Position numbers and translations under genes: made by a program. This document shows, piece by piece, positions 49,751 through 57,781 of a stretch of DNA of 64,000 bases. Source of the DNA: an uncultured Collinsella sp. (GTDB lineage: Bacteria > Actinomycetota > Coriobacteriia > Coriobacteriales > Coriobacteriaceae); contig CABRNM010000002.1 of NCBI GenBank assembly GCA_902472315.1, forward strand, positions 62,001 to 126,000, read 5' to 3'. Numbering within the stretch: position 1 is the stretch's first letter; the number at the start of each line of letters is the position of its first letter. The notes beneath the pieces are model-generated. The model was not told the DNA's origin, did not search any database, and saw only the letters and a list, made by a program, of their open reading frames with translations.

Positions 49751-49785
49751 AAGCCGCGTGCTCGAAAGAGCGCGCGGCTTTTGTT
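49751..49785 (+). terminator. Rho-independent terminator after the PTS operon
   Basis: AAAAGCCGCG pairs with CGCGGCTTTT around TGCTCGAAAGAGCG, followed by GTTTTC. Confidence 0.88.
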
Positions 49786-49867
49786 TTCTTGTTGATTCGG
49801 GTGTGGCAGACAGATAATGCATAACACCCTAGGTAGTTAGCCGAATTCGAGCAAAAGGGAGGATAGG

Positions 49868-50599
49868 ATGGCGATCGGAGCGCGTAAGCAACCGCTGTAC
49901 GATCAGCTGGTCGATATTCTGACCGAAAAGATTGACCATGAATATCGCGCCGGTGACATGATTCCTTCCGAGCGCGAACTTTCGGAGCGCTATGGTCTCT
50001 CGCGCACTACGGTACGCCTGGCTCTGCAGGAACTGGAGCGTTTAGGACTGGTGGTTCGGCAGCACGGTCGCGGTACCTTTGTGACCGACCGTTCGGCAAA
50101 AGCAACCAATCTTATGCAGTCCTACAGCTTTACCGAGCAGATGCGCGCGATGGGTCGAGAACCCGAGACCACGATTCTCGAGTTTTGCGAGATGGAGGCC
50201 GATAAGAATCTGGCCGAGCATATGGGATTGCGCATCGGTGATCGCATTTTTAAGCTCAAGCGCCTTCGTTCTGCCGACAACATGCCCATGATGGTCGAAC
50301 GCAGCTATCTACCGGTTCGTCAATTTCTGTCCCTAAAGCGACCGCTGCTGGAGCGTAAGCCGCTTTACGATGTGATTGAGCAGGACTTTCAGCAAAAGAT
50401 TCGCGTGGCCGAAGAGGAGTTCTATGCGAGCATAGCCCGTCCCACCGATGCCCACCTTTTGGGAATTGTCGAGGGCTCGCCTGTGCTCGATTTGGTTAGG
50501 ACTACGTATAACGAGTCAAACGAGGTAGTGGAGTACACACTCTCGGTTGCTCGTGCCGATCAGTTTAAATACAAGGTTTACCACCAGCGCAGTAACTAG
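49868..50599 (+). CDS. GntR/HutC-family regulator (DasR/NagR-like)
   Basis: The 243-residue protein has a winged helix (LVDILTEKIDHEYRAGDMIPSERELSERYGLSRTTVRLALQELERLG) and a UTRA domain with ERSYLPVRQF and the ending YTLSVARADQFKYKVYHQR. It lies between the mannose-family PTS and agaS. DasR/NagR-like operators in front of both (46347, 50640) suggest it represses them and responds to an amino-sugar phosphate. Another GntR could also do so. Confidence 0.9.
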   Translation: MAIGARKQPLYDQLVDILTEKIDHEYRAGDMIPSERELSERYGLSRTTVRLALQELERLGLVVRQHGRGTFVTDRSAKATNLMQSYSFTEQMRAMGREPETTILEFCEMEADKNLAEHMGLRIGDRIFKLKRLRSADNMPMMVERSYLPVRQFLSLKRPLLERKPLYDVIEQDFQQKIRVAEEEFYASIARPTDAHLLGIVEGSPVLDLVRTTYNESNEVVEYTLSVARADQFKYKVYHQRSN

Positions 50600-50639
50600 T
50601 GCTCGCATCGTTTCCATATGGTGATTCTTTGCATTTAAC

Positions 50640-50652
50640 TGGTTACTACCAG
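50640..50652. promoter_or_regulatory. DasR/NagR-like operator of agaS
   Basis: TGGTTACTACCAG is identical to the site at 46347; with the previous C it is a perfect inverted repeat CTGGT-TACT-ACCAG. It sits just upstream of the TATAAT box at 50669, where it would block polymerase. Confidence 0.65.
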
Positions 50653-50668
50653 ATAACCAACCGAAGTG

Positions 50669-50674
50669 TATAAT
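50669..50674 (+). promoter_or_regulatory. Probable -10 box of agaS
   Basis: Consensus TATAAT at 50669-50674; the -35 area is taken up by the operator. Confidence 0.6.
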
Positions 50675-50713
50675 TGCACGTCAGAGGATTACTTCTAGAG
50701 AGAGGTATTAGAA

Positions 50714-51880
50714 ATGTTCGAGAAGAGTGTCGAGGAGCTCACCGAGCTCGGCGCCCAGATCACCACGGCCGAGATTGCTCAGCAGCCCGAGCTTTGGCGT
50801 GATACGCTCAACATCTATCGCGAGAACAAGGAGGCCATCGAGGCCTTCCTGGCCGAGGCTCGCGCTATGGGCGAGGGCCGTCTGTCCGTTGTCTTCACCG
50901 GTGCCGGTACGTCCGACTACGTTGGCGATACCTGCGCCCCGTACCTGCGTCACGCTGGCAACACTGATCTCTACGACTTTAAGCCCATCGCCACGACCGA
51001 CATCGTGAGCGCCCCGCGCGACTTCCTACGCGCCGAGGATCCCACGCTCGTGGTTTCCTTTGCCCGCTCTGGCAACAGCCCCGAGAGCCTTGCCGCCGTT
51101 GCCGTTGCCAAGGAGCTCGTCCACAACGTCAAGTTCCTCAACATCACCTGCGCTCCCGAGGGCAAGCTCGCCGTCGAGTCTGCCGATGATCCCAACGCGC
51201 TGACGCTGCTCATTCCGCGCGCCAACGACAAGGGCTTCGCCATGACCGGTTCTTATTCCTGCATGACCCTGCTCTCCACCCTTATTTTTGACACTGCCTC
51301 TGACGAGCAGAAGGCCGAGTGGGTCGAGACCATCGCCAAGATGGGCGAGGAGGTCATCTCCCGTGAGCCCGAGATCGCCGATTACCTGGCTGGCGACTTC
51401 AACCGCGTGACCTACTTGGGTTCTGGCTCCTTCGGTGGCCTTGCCCAGGAGAGCCAGCTCAAGATCCTTGAGCTCGCTCACGGTCTGGTCGCTACTTCCT
51501 ACGACACCTCCATGGGCTATCGTCACGGACCTAAGTCCTTCGTCGACGATAAGACGCTCGTCTTCGTGTTCGTCAACAACGACGCCTACACCCGTCAGTA
51601 CGACATCGACATCCTCAACGAGATCGGTGGCGACGAAATCGCTCAGCACACCATCGCCGTTCAGCAGGAAGGTGCCACCGTCTACGAGGGCGAGTCCTTC
51701 ACCTTTAAGGGCTACGAGGCACTTCCCGAGGGCTACCTTGCTCTGCCGTTCGTGATGTTTGCCCAGGCTATCAGCCTGCTCAACTCCGTGCGCGTGGGCA
51801 ACACGCCCGACACGCCGAGCCCCACTGGCACGGTCAACCGCGTGGTTAAGGGCGTGACGATTCACCCCTTCACCGCTTAA
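50714..51880 (+). CDS. agaS: AgaS-type sugar isomerase/deaminase (SIS domains)
   Basis: The 388-residue protein has two SIS domains. Family marks: VFTGAGTSDYVGDTCAPYL, VSFARSGNSPESLAAV, LGSGSFGGLAQESQLKILEL and YRHGPKSF. AgaS converts galactosamine-6-P to tagatose-6-P with release of ammonia. The PTS, deacetylase and LacC-like kinase nearby support this role against a plain glucosamine-6-P route. The promoter has a TATAAT box and a GntR operator. Confidence 0.92.
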   Translation: MFEKSVEELTELGAQITTAEIAQQPELWRDTLNIYRENKEAIEAFLAEARAMGEGRLSVVFTGAGTSDYVGDTCAPYLRHAGNTDLYDFKPIATTDIVSAPRDFLRAEDPTLVVSFARSGNSPESLAAVAVAKELVHNVKFLNITCAPEGKLAVESADDPNALTLLIPRANDKGFAMTGSYSCMTLLSTLIFDTASDEQKAEWVETIAKMGEEVISREPEIADYLAGDFNRVTYLGSGSFGGLAQESQLKILELAHGLVATSYDTSMGYRHGPKSFVDDKTLVFVFVNNDAYTRQYDIDILNEIGGDEIAQHTIAVQQEGATVYEGESFTFKGYEALPEGYLALPFVMFAQAISLLNSVRVGNTPDTPSPTGTVNRVVKGVTIHPFTA

Positions 51881-51898
51881 TCGCGTCCCCCTGTAAGG

Positions 51899-51935
51899 GC
51901 GCCCGTCCGCTCATAACGGCGGGCGGGCGCTTTTT
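51899..51935 (+). terminator. Rho-independent terminator after agaS
   Basis: GCGCCCG pairs with CGGGCGC around a GC-rich loop, followed by TTTTT. Confidence 0.85.
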
Positions 51936-51997
51936 GTTTTACGTGAGCTGGGTATAAGCATCACCACAGTCAACTGCTTTAGAAGCGAGGAGTGCAT

Positions 51998-53167
51998 ATG
52001 AGCACGTACGCAATTAAGGCTGACAAGTTCTTCTTGCCGGCAGGCCCGCAACTGGGCGGCTATCTTATGGTCGAGGATGGCGTCTTTGGCGCCTGGCAGG
52101 CCGACGAGCCCTCTTGCGAGATTAAGGACTACACGGGATCGTGGATCGCACCGGGTATGGTCGATACTCACATCCATGGCTTCTACAACCACTCAACTAC
52201 CGATAACGATCCCGAGGGCATCGATATCAGCTCGACCGAGCTCGCCCGTCGCGGTACCACCAGCTGGCTGCCCACGACGTTCACCGATGGCGTCGAGCAG
52301 ATCAAGGACGCCTGCGCCGCCATCGCTCAGGCGGACGAGGGTCGCGGCCCCGACTTCTGCGGTGCCCGCATTCAGGGCATCTACCTGGAAGGCCCCTTCT
52401 TTACCATGAAGCACGTGGGTGCGCAGAACCCCGCTTACCTGATCGATCCCTCCGAGGAGGTCTTCGATCAGTGGCAGGAGGCTGCGGGTGGTCGCATCGT
52501 TAAGAGCGCCATGGCGGCCGAGCGCGACGGTGCCGCTGCTTATGCGGCTGCTCTGAATGCCAAGGGTGTGGTGACCAGCATCGGTCACTCCGACGCCACC
52601 TACGATGAGTGCATCGCCGCCATCAACGCCGGTGCCAGCTGCTTTACGCATACCTATAACGGTCAGCGCGGGCTGCATCACCGTGAGCCCGGTGTCGTGG
52701 GCGCTGCCATGTCCACGCCCGAGACCTACGCCGAGATCATCTGTGACGGCAAGCACGTTAACCCTGCCGCCATCAAGGCGCTGCTGCAGGCAAAGGGCTG
52801 GCAACACACGGTGCTCATCACTGACTGCCTGGGTTGCGGCGGCATGCCCGAGGGCAGCTACACCAGTGGTGGCATGGACGTCATCATGAAGGACAACCTG
52901 TGCTGGCTCGCCGACGGCAAGAGCATTGCCGGCTCGGTGCTCACGCTTGCCCAGGGCGTCAAGAACATCGTTGACTGGGGCATCGCCAGCGCCGATATCG
53001 CCATTCGCATGGCAACCGAGGTGCCGGCACGCTCCGCGCACATCGAGGATAAGTGCGGCAGCATCATGCCGGGTCGCGACGCCGACTTTGTCGTGTTCGA
53101 CCATGAGCTTACCCTCGTCGAGACGTATGTTGGCGGCCAGAGCGTCGGCAACGCCTTTACCGAGTAA
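51998..53167 (+). CDS. nagA: N-acetylglucosamine/galactosamine-6-phosphate deacetylase
   Basis: The 389-residue amidohydrolase removes the acetyl group of GlcNAc-6-P or GalNAc-6-P. Family marks: APGMVDTHIHGFYNHSTTD, YLEGPFFTMKHVGAQNP, SIGHSDATYDECIAAIN, FTHTYNGQRGLHHREPG, and LITDCLGCGGMPEG with the catalytic Asp. The first motif is HxHG, as in one-metal forms. Context suggests the galactosamine branch (agaA); substrate cannot be fixed by sequence. ATG 51998 has GCGAGGAG. Confidence 0.93.
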   Translation: MSTYAIKADKFFLPAGPQLGGYLMVEDGVFGAWQADEPSCEIKDYTGSWIAPGMVDTHIHGFYNHSTTDNDPEGIDISSTELARRGTTSWLPTTFTDGVEQIKDACAAIAQADEGRGPDFCGARIQGIYLEGPFFTMKHVGAQNPAYLIDPSEEVFDQWQEAAGGRIVKSAMAAERDGAAAYAAALNAKGVVTSIGHSDATYDECIAAINAGASCFTHTYNGQRGLHHREPGVVGAAMSTPETYAEIICDGKHVNPAAIKALLQAKGWQHTVLITDCLGCGGMPEGSYTSGGMDVIMKDNLCWLADGKSIAGSVLTLAQGVKNIVDWGIASADIAIRMATEVPARSAHIEDKCGSIMPGRDADFVVFDHELTLVETYVGGQSVGNAFTE

Positions 53168-53177
53168 CGATAGAAAA

Positions 53178-53209
53178 AGACGGCGGGCCCGAATCTGCTC
53201 GGACCCGCC
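53178..53209 (+). terminator. Terminator after nagA
   Basis: ACGGCGGGCCCGA pairs with TCGGACCCGCCGT (12 of 13). The A-rich left flank would suit the opposite strand (flavodoxin gene) too. Confidence 0.7.
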
Positions 53210-53242
53210 GTATGGGTTAAACGCTCAAAAGCACCTTCACAG

Positions 53243-53827
53243 TTACAGCTTGTTAGCGATCTTCTTTGCCGTGCGCTTGACGCCGGCCACCAGGCCTCCT
53301 GCAGGATGCTCCTTCTCGTATGCTAGGCGCTTCTCGCGCTTGGCGTACTCTTCGACGATGATGTCGCCATACTCGTCTTCGATCTTGTCGAAGAAGTCGA
53401 CGGCGCCCTTAATTTCCTCAGCGGTCGGGTGTCCCTTTTGGACACCGCCGGTGAGTTTGAACGGCCCCCACGTATCAAAGCCGGGGCAGCCGTAGACACC
53501 CATAAAGATGGCCTGCCTCATGCGGCAGATGCCATCGATATCCTTGCCGTACCACTTGTTTTTGCCACCGTAGGTCATAAGGCCAAACACCTTGTCCTGC
53601 GGCTGCAGCACGTTCGTGAGCACGCGCGCCATATCTTTGTCGATCTCGGAGTAATAAATGCCCGTGGCGACGCCGATTAGATGGTATTCGTGCAGGTCGG
53701 GGTACTCGTTTTTACCGAGTGACTTCACGTCGAGGGTATCGATTTCGGGGTGCGCCTCGACGATGGCGTCCACGAGCTTTTTCGTATTGCCGTGGTGGCG
53801 TGAGGCATAAAGGATGATGGTTCGCAT
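53243..53827 (-). CDS. Flavodoxin-like protein
   Basis: The 194-residue protein has the flavodoxin fold start TIILYASRHHGNTKKLVDAI (phosphate loop S-R-H-x-G-N-T-K), then GVATGIYYSEIDKDM and FGLMTYGGKNKWYG. It should bind FMN and act as an electron carrier or quinone/protoporphyrinogen reductase. The C-terminal end is Lys-rich (GVKRTAKKIANKL). ATG 53827 was chosen on homology. It runs opposite to the sugar genes around it. Confidence 0.87.
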   Translation of the reverse strand: MRTIILYASRHHGNTKKLVDAIVEAHPEIDTLDVKSLGKNEYPDLHEYHLIGVATGIYYSEIDKDMARVLTNVLQPQDKVFGLMTYGGKNKWYGKDIDGICRMRQAIFMGVYGCPGFDTWGPFKLTGGVQKGHPTAEEIKGAVDFFDKIEDEYGDIIVEEYAKREKRLAYEKEHPAGGLVAGVKRTAKKIANKL

Positions 53828-53983
53828 AAGAAGGCCTTTCAGCTGTAATTGCATCAATGTCTGTATGGTACCCCGTTGCATGCCTGGGAAACCGGACGCA
53901 TCGATGAACGTGCGGGTTTGTCCTTTGGTCAGGGCCGAGACGGGTTCTTGCGAGCAAAAAGCAGTTGTTCGAAAGGATGGACA

Positions 53984-54865
53984 ATGGAATACGCTCTCTC
54001 TAACGATTCGATTTCTATCAAGGTCTCCACGGCCGGTGGTTCGTTTACCTCGATTGAGGCTGGAGGTCGCGAGTACTTGTGGCAGGGCGATCCCGCCGTG
54101 TGGTCCGGCCAGGCACCGATTTGCTTCCCGATTTGCGGAGGTTTGCGCGATAACAGCGCCATGACGTTTGCCGGACATCATGTGAAGCTCGCCCGCCACG
54201 GCTTTGCGCGCAAGCAGGAGTGGAAGCTGTTGAGCCAAAGCACAAACGAGCTGGCTATGTGCCTGGCATCCGAGGATAACGCCGCGCTGCTGAGCGATTA
54301 TCCGTATCCGTTTAAACTTGTCGCCCGCTATACGCTCGAGGACGCCGGCGTGCGCGTCGCCTATGAGGTTACCAACGAGGGCACCGAGGACATGCCGTTC
54401 TTTATCGGTGGACATCCCGGCTTTAGGTGTCCGCTCGATGAGGGCGAGGCCTATACGGACTACGAGTTGCGTTTTGAGAAAGACGAGGCTGTGGAGCTCT
54501 GCACCGCCGTTCCCTCGACCGGATTGATTGACGTGACCAACCGCTCCAAGAACCCCATGGTGGGAAAGACGCTGCCTCTGTCACATGAGCTCTTCGATTT
54601 TGCGGAGACCATCTTTGACGTGCTCGAGAGCCGTCAGGTCACGCTTTCCAAAAAGGGCGAGGACAAGGGCGTTCGCCTGAGCTTTGAGGGCTTCCCGTAC
54701 CTCATTGTGTGGAGCAAGCCCGAGGGTGATTTTGTGGCAGTTGAGCCCTGGGGCGGCCTCTCGACCTGTTCCGATGAGGATGACGTGCTTGAGCACAAGC
54801 GCGGCTGCCTTATCGCCAAGCCCAAAGAAACCATCGTGCGCTCGTTCACAATCGAGATTCTGTAG
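53984..54865 (+). CDS. Aldose 1-epimerase family protein (LacX-like)
   Basis: The 293-residue protein is of the LacX branch: ISIKVSTAGGSFTSIEAGGREYLWQGDPAVWSG, ICFPICGGL, LARHGFARKQEWKL, and FFIGGHPGFRCPL (catalytic Glu/His positions present in part). It likely speeds sugar anomer exchange, maybe of hexose phosphates. LacX goes with tagatose-6-P genes in lactococci, which fits the LacC-like kinase next downstream. ATG 53984 has AAAGGATGG before it. Confidence 0.9.
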   Translation: MEYALSNDSISIKVSTAGGSFTSIEAGGREYLWQGDPAVWSGQAPICFPICGGLRDNSAMTFAGHHVKLARHGFARKQEWKLLSQSTNELAMCLASEDNAALLSDYPYPFKLVARYTLEDAGVRVAYEVTNEGTEDMPFFIGGHPGFRCPLDEGEAYTDYELRFEKDEAVELCTAVPSTGLIDVTNRSKNPMVGKTLPLSHELFDFAETIFDVLESRQVTLSKKGEDKGVRLSFEGFPYLIVWSKPEGDFVAVEPWGGLSTCSDEDDVLEHKRGCLIAKPKETIVRSFTIEIL

Positions 54866-54924
54866 TCGCATGTAGCCAATTCGTTTTGCAAGGCATAAGG
54901 AGCCTGCGAGATAAGGAGCTAGAA

Positions 54925-55860
54925 ATGATCCTCACCGTTACGATGAACCCGTCCGTCGATACGCGCTATCAGCTCGATGAGCTCATTATCGACGACGTCA
55001 ACCGCGTGACGCCCGAAAAGACCGCCGGCGGTAAGGGCCTCAACGTGGCCCGCGTCCTGGGCCAGCTGGGCGACGATGTCGTGGCAACCGGCCTGCTTGG
55101 TGGTCATATGGGCGCCTATATGGCCGAGCTCATGGATGCCAACGGCATTAAGAATGATTTTGTGCCCATCAAGGGCGAGACTCGCATCTGTCTCAATATC
55201 CTTCATGCTGGCAACCAGACCGAGTTGCTCGAGAGCGGCCCGACGATTGCCCCCGAGGAGCTCGATGCCTTTACCGCCAAGTTCGCCGAGCTTGCGAGCA
55301 AGGCCGATGTCGTTACCATCTCGGGTTCGCTGCCCCGCGGCGTCGAGGCGGACTACTACGCCAAGATCACGGGCATTGCTGAGAACGCCGGCGCCAAGGT
55401 GCTGCTCGATACCTCGGGCGCCTCGCTCGAGGCTGCGCTCAAGTCCGAGGTCAAGCCTGAGCTGGTCAAGCCTAACCTGACCGAGATCAACGGCCTTCTG
55501 GGCACGAGCTTTACCACCGACGATGTGGACGAGCTCCGTTCCGCGCTCGCCTCTGACGCCCGCTTCTCCGATATCCCCTGGGTCGTCGTATCCATGGGCG
55601 CTGCCGGCTCAGTTGGCTTCCACAATGGCCGTGCGTTCCGCGCCAAGACCCCCGATATCCCCGCCGTTAACGCTACGGGCTCTGGCGATTCGACCATTGC
55701 CGGCTTCGCACATGCGATTGCTGCCGGCGCCGACGACGAGACGGTGCTGCGTACCGCCAACACCTGCGGCAAGCTCAATGCCATGGATCCCATGACTGGC
55801 CACTTGGTCATGGATCGTTGGGACGAGGTTTACAACGGCGTTGTCGTGACCGAGCTGTAG
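54925..55860 (+). CDS. lacC: Tagatose-6-phosphate kinase (LacC/PfkB family)
   Basis: The 311-residue PfkB-family kinase shows ILTVTMNPSVDTRYQLDEL, the glycine motif TAGGKGLNVARVLGQLG, KPNLTEINGLLG, and the catalytic NATGSGDSTIAGF (the usual GAGD has become GSGD; the base Asp is present). It likely makes tagatose-1,6-bisphosphate from the product of AgaS; 1-phosphofructokinase is the alternative. ATG 54925 has AAGGAG. No aldolase follows in the window. Confidence 0.88.
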   Translation: MILTVTMNPSVDTRYQLDELIIDDVNRVTPEKTAGGKGLNVARVLGQLGDDVVATGLLGGHMGAYMAELMDANGIKNDFVPIKGETRICLNILHAGNQTELLESGPTIAPEELDAFTAKFAELASKADVVTISGSLPRGVEADYYAKITGIAENAGAKVLLDTSGASLEAALKSEVKPELVKPNLTEINGLLGTSFTTDDVDELRSALASDARFSDIPWVVVSMGAAGSVGFHNGRAFRAKTPDIPAVNATGSGDSTIAGFAHAIAAGADDETVLRTANTCGKLNAMDPMTGHLVMDRWDEVYNGVVVTEL

Positions 55861-55875
55861 GAGCTTGTGCTGCGG

Positions 55876-56025
55876 CCCCGGCATCGGTTGCTAGCTCATG
55901 TCGACGACAAGTGCAGTAGCATTATGCCGGGGCGCGACGCCGACACTGTCGTGTTCAATCCCGACCTTACCCTGGTCGAGACGCATGTGGGTGGCAACAG
56001 CGTCGGTAATGCGTTTGCCGAGTAG
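55876..56025 (+). pseudogene. C-terminal remnant of a second nagA
   Basis: The frame ending in the TAG at 56023 reads AHVDDKCSSIMPGRDADTVV and then FNPDLTLVETHVGGNSVGNA with FAE. This matches the end of the intact nagA at 52 kb (AHIEDKCGSIMPGRDADFVV...). About 44 codons remain, without the catalytic part. The codons differ often, so it is an old duplication remnant, or the tail of a lost gene, and not a recent copy. Confidence 0.85.
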
Positions 56026-56057
56026 CCGCCAAAGAAACGATCCGAGAGGGGATTTAG

Positions 56058-56531
56058 ATGATTTACGGTGCATTGGGCGATATCGAGGAGTACCGCGGAA
56101 TGCTCAAGGGGCTCGACGTGCTGATCGACTGGCTCGAGGAGAACGATCCGGCGCAGCTCGAGGTCGGCAGCCATCCGATTCTGGGCGACAAGGTCTTTGC
56201 GAACGTCATGGCTCCCACGACGCGTCCCGAAGCCGAGGCTCACTATGAGACGCATCAGCGCTATCACGACCTGCAGATCGACGTCGAGGGTCGCGAGGCC
56301 TTTAAGGTTGCCACGGGCAGCCTGACGCTGGTCCAGGAGTTTGACGAGAAGGACGACTACGATCTGGTCGATTCCGACGCCTCGATCGCCGGCGATCTTG
56401 CTGACGACAAGTTTGCGCTGTTTGTTGCCGGCGAGCCTCACATGCCCACGCTCGAGTTCCCGGGCGATGGCGCGCAGCCGGTCAAGAAGATCTGCTTTAA
56501 GCTGCTTGCAGACGCTTACTGGGAGGAGTAA
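56058..56531 (+). CDS. YhcH/YjgK/YiaL (NanQ-like) family protein
   Basis: The 157-residue protein has a cupin-like fold with family motifs PILGDKVFANVM, YETHQRYHDLQIDVEGREAF and DDYDLVDSDAS; KFALFVAGEPHMPTL holds a conserved His. NanQ speeds anomer change of sialic acids, and other members act on sugars or ketoses. Here, next to amino-sugar genes, a sugar anomerase role is likely (inference). The start has GAGAGGGG. It follows the nagA remnant. Confidence 0.9.
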   Translation: MIYGALGDIEEYRGMLKGLDVLIDWLEENDPAQLEVGSHPILGDKVFANVMAPTTRPEAEAHYETHQRYHDLQIDVEGREAFKVATGSLTLVQEFDEKDDYDLVDSDASIAGDLADDKFALFVAGEPHMPTLEFPGDGAQPVKKICFKLLADAYWEE

Positions 56532-56591
56532 CGAGCCGCTCGGCTGAGCTGTTCGTTTTGCGAGCGTTATCCCTTGGAGGAACGCGCTTGG

Positions 56592-56638
56592 GCCCCGCTG
56601 ATCGCGGTTCCTTTGGGGATTGCGGTTGGCGGGGCTTT
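56592..56638 (+). terminator. Terminator downstream of the YhcH-family gene
   Basis: GCCCCGC pairs with GCGGGGC across a long stem-loop (with inner GCGGTTCC/ATTGCGG partial pairs), followed by TTTT. Confidence 0.65.
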
Positions 56639-56705
56639 TGTTGAGTAGGAGAGTTTCCGGCGGCGTTGTGCTTGGATTGGCGGATGTGCGCCCGAAATCG
56701 GCAAC

Positions 56706-56730
56706 AAAAAAGCCGCCCGAAGGCGGCTAT
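56706..56730 (-). terminator. Terminator of the tRNA-Thr gene
   Basis: On the minus strand TAGCCGCC-TTCG-GGCGGCT is followed by TTTTTT. Confidence 0.9.
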
Positions 56731-56739
56731 CTTGTGCAA

Positions 56740-56815
56740 TGGAGCCAGCGACCGGGCTCGAACCGGTGACCCCCGCTTTACGAGAGCGGTGCTCTACCAA
56801 CTGAGCTACGCTGGC
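56740..56815 (-). tRNA. tRNA-Thr (anticodon CGU), CCA encoded
   Basis: On the minus strand the sequence folds into a full cloverleaf: acceptor GCCAGCG/CGCTGGC, D arm with AGCTCAGTTGGTAGAGC, anticodon stem CCGCT/AGCGG with loop CTCGTAA (anticodon CGT), and T loop TTCGAGC. The 3' CCA is encoded. It reads ACG codons. Confidence 0.96.
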
Positions 56816-56972
56816 GGCCATGTGGTGACGCAACTGAGGCGTCAACGGCTGTCTATGATACGGGACATCGCACATCCGCGCAAGGGTTCTGATGGCTTTT
56901 CTCACTTTAAATGCACTAATATTGGAGACGCGATGTCTTGCTCTTACGGGTCTCAAAGAGAATGGGGCAGCG

Positions 56973-57455
56973 ATGGCTCAACCCAAGATTCTTCTCACAC
57001 GCATCGATGACCGGTTTATTTACGGGCAAGACGTTGAGCTGTGGAACGAAGCCGTGGGTTCCAACCTTGTTTTAATCGTCAACGATGAGATCGCGGCAGA
57101 TTCGCGCCAATGGGCACCCATGAGGGTGGCGGCGCCAGAAGGCGTTTGGACGCGGTTTTTCTCGGTGCAAAGGACCATCGACGTCATTCATACCGCAACG
57201 CCTCGCCAATTGATTCTGATCATGGTGGCCTCACCCTCCGATGCGCTCGCGCTGGTTAAGGGCGGTGTGCCAATAACCAAGATTAGTATCGGCCATATGC
57301 GGGCGGGGGAGGGCAAGCGCTCTGCAACGCCTGCCGTTGCCGTAGGCGATACAGACATCGCCGCCTTCAAAGAGTTGCAAAAGCTCGGTATAGAGCTAGA
57401 AATCCGCCATCTCCCCAGTTCCGCCCCCGATCCCATCGGCAATCTGTTCAACTGA
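56973..57455 (+). CDS. Orphan PTS IIB paralogue lacking the phosphorylated His
   Basis: The 160-residue protein aligns end to end with the IIB at 47237: LLTRIDDRFIYGQDVELW against LLTRIDNRLVHGQVATQW, and KGGVPITKISIGHMRAGEGK further on. The phospho-acceptor H17 is Y17 here, so normal phosphotransfer is not expected. There is no IIA, IIC or IID next to it. The binding site before ATG 56973 is weak (TGGGGC), and an in-frame ATG at 56892 is an alternative. It may be a regulator, a dominant decoy or a decaying copy. Confidence 0.85.
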   Translation: MAQPKILLTRIDDRFIYGQDVELWNEAVGSNLVLIVNDEIAADSRQWAPMRVAAPEGVWTRFFSVQRTIDVIHTATPRQLILIMVASPSDALALVKGGVPITKISIGHMRAGEGKRSATPAVAVGDTDIAAFKELQKLGIELEIRHLPSSAPDPIGNLFN

Positions 57456-57462
57456 TCCCTTG

Positions 57463-57487
57463 GGGACGGAGGAAAACGGATCATTTT
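57463..57487. repeat. GGGGACGG ... GGATCATTTTG repeat
   Basis: GGGGACGGAGG followed by CGGATCATTTTG; the motif recalls the copy at 4771-4814. Confidence 0.4.
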
Positions 57488-57522
57488 GCCCTTGCGAGGG
57501 ATGCGCGCGATGCCGCCTGTCA

Positions 57523-57674
57523 AAAACTATGCCCATTTACTACGTTTGATCGGCTATCGCCGAGCATGCCGGATTTGAGAAAAACAAAACTGCAGGTAGA
57601 CGGCTCGCGAATTTAACAAAAACCGGTGCATGCTCGAGCATCCCGGGCTAAACGTAGTAAATGGGCATAGTTTT
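57523..57674. repeat. Large palindrome with perfect 25-bp arms
   Basis: Arms 57523-57547 and 57650-57674 are perfect reverse complements (AAAACTATGCCCATTTACTA...). A second stem lies inside (CGAGCATGCCGG with CCGGTGCATGCTCG). No gene is visible in it. It takes up most of 57456-57781. Confidence 0.85.
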
Positions 57675-57781
57675 GATATGCCACTCATATAGTCACAGCG
57701 AAAATGCGCCCAAAAGATGAAAAAGCGCCCGTCGGCGGTGGTGCCGGCGGGCGCTGCTGTGCGAGATGTCGCGTTGTGGGC

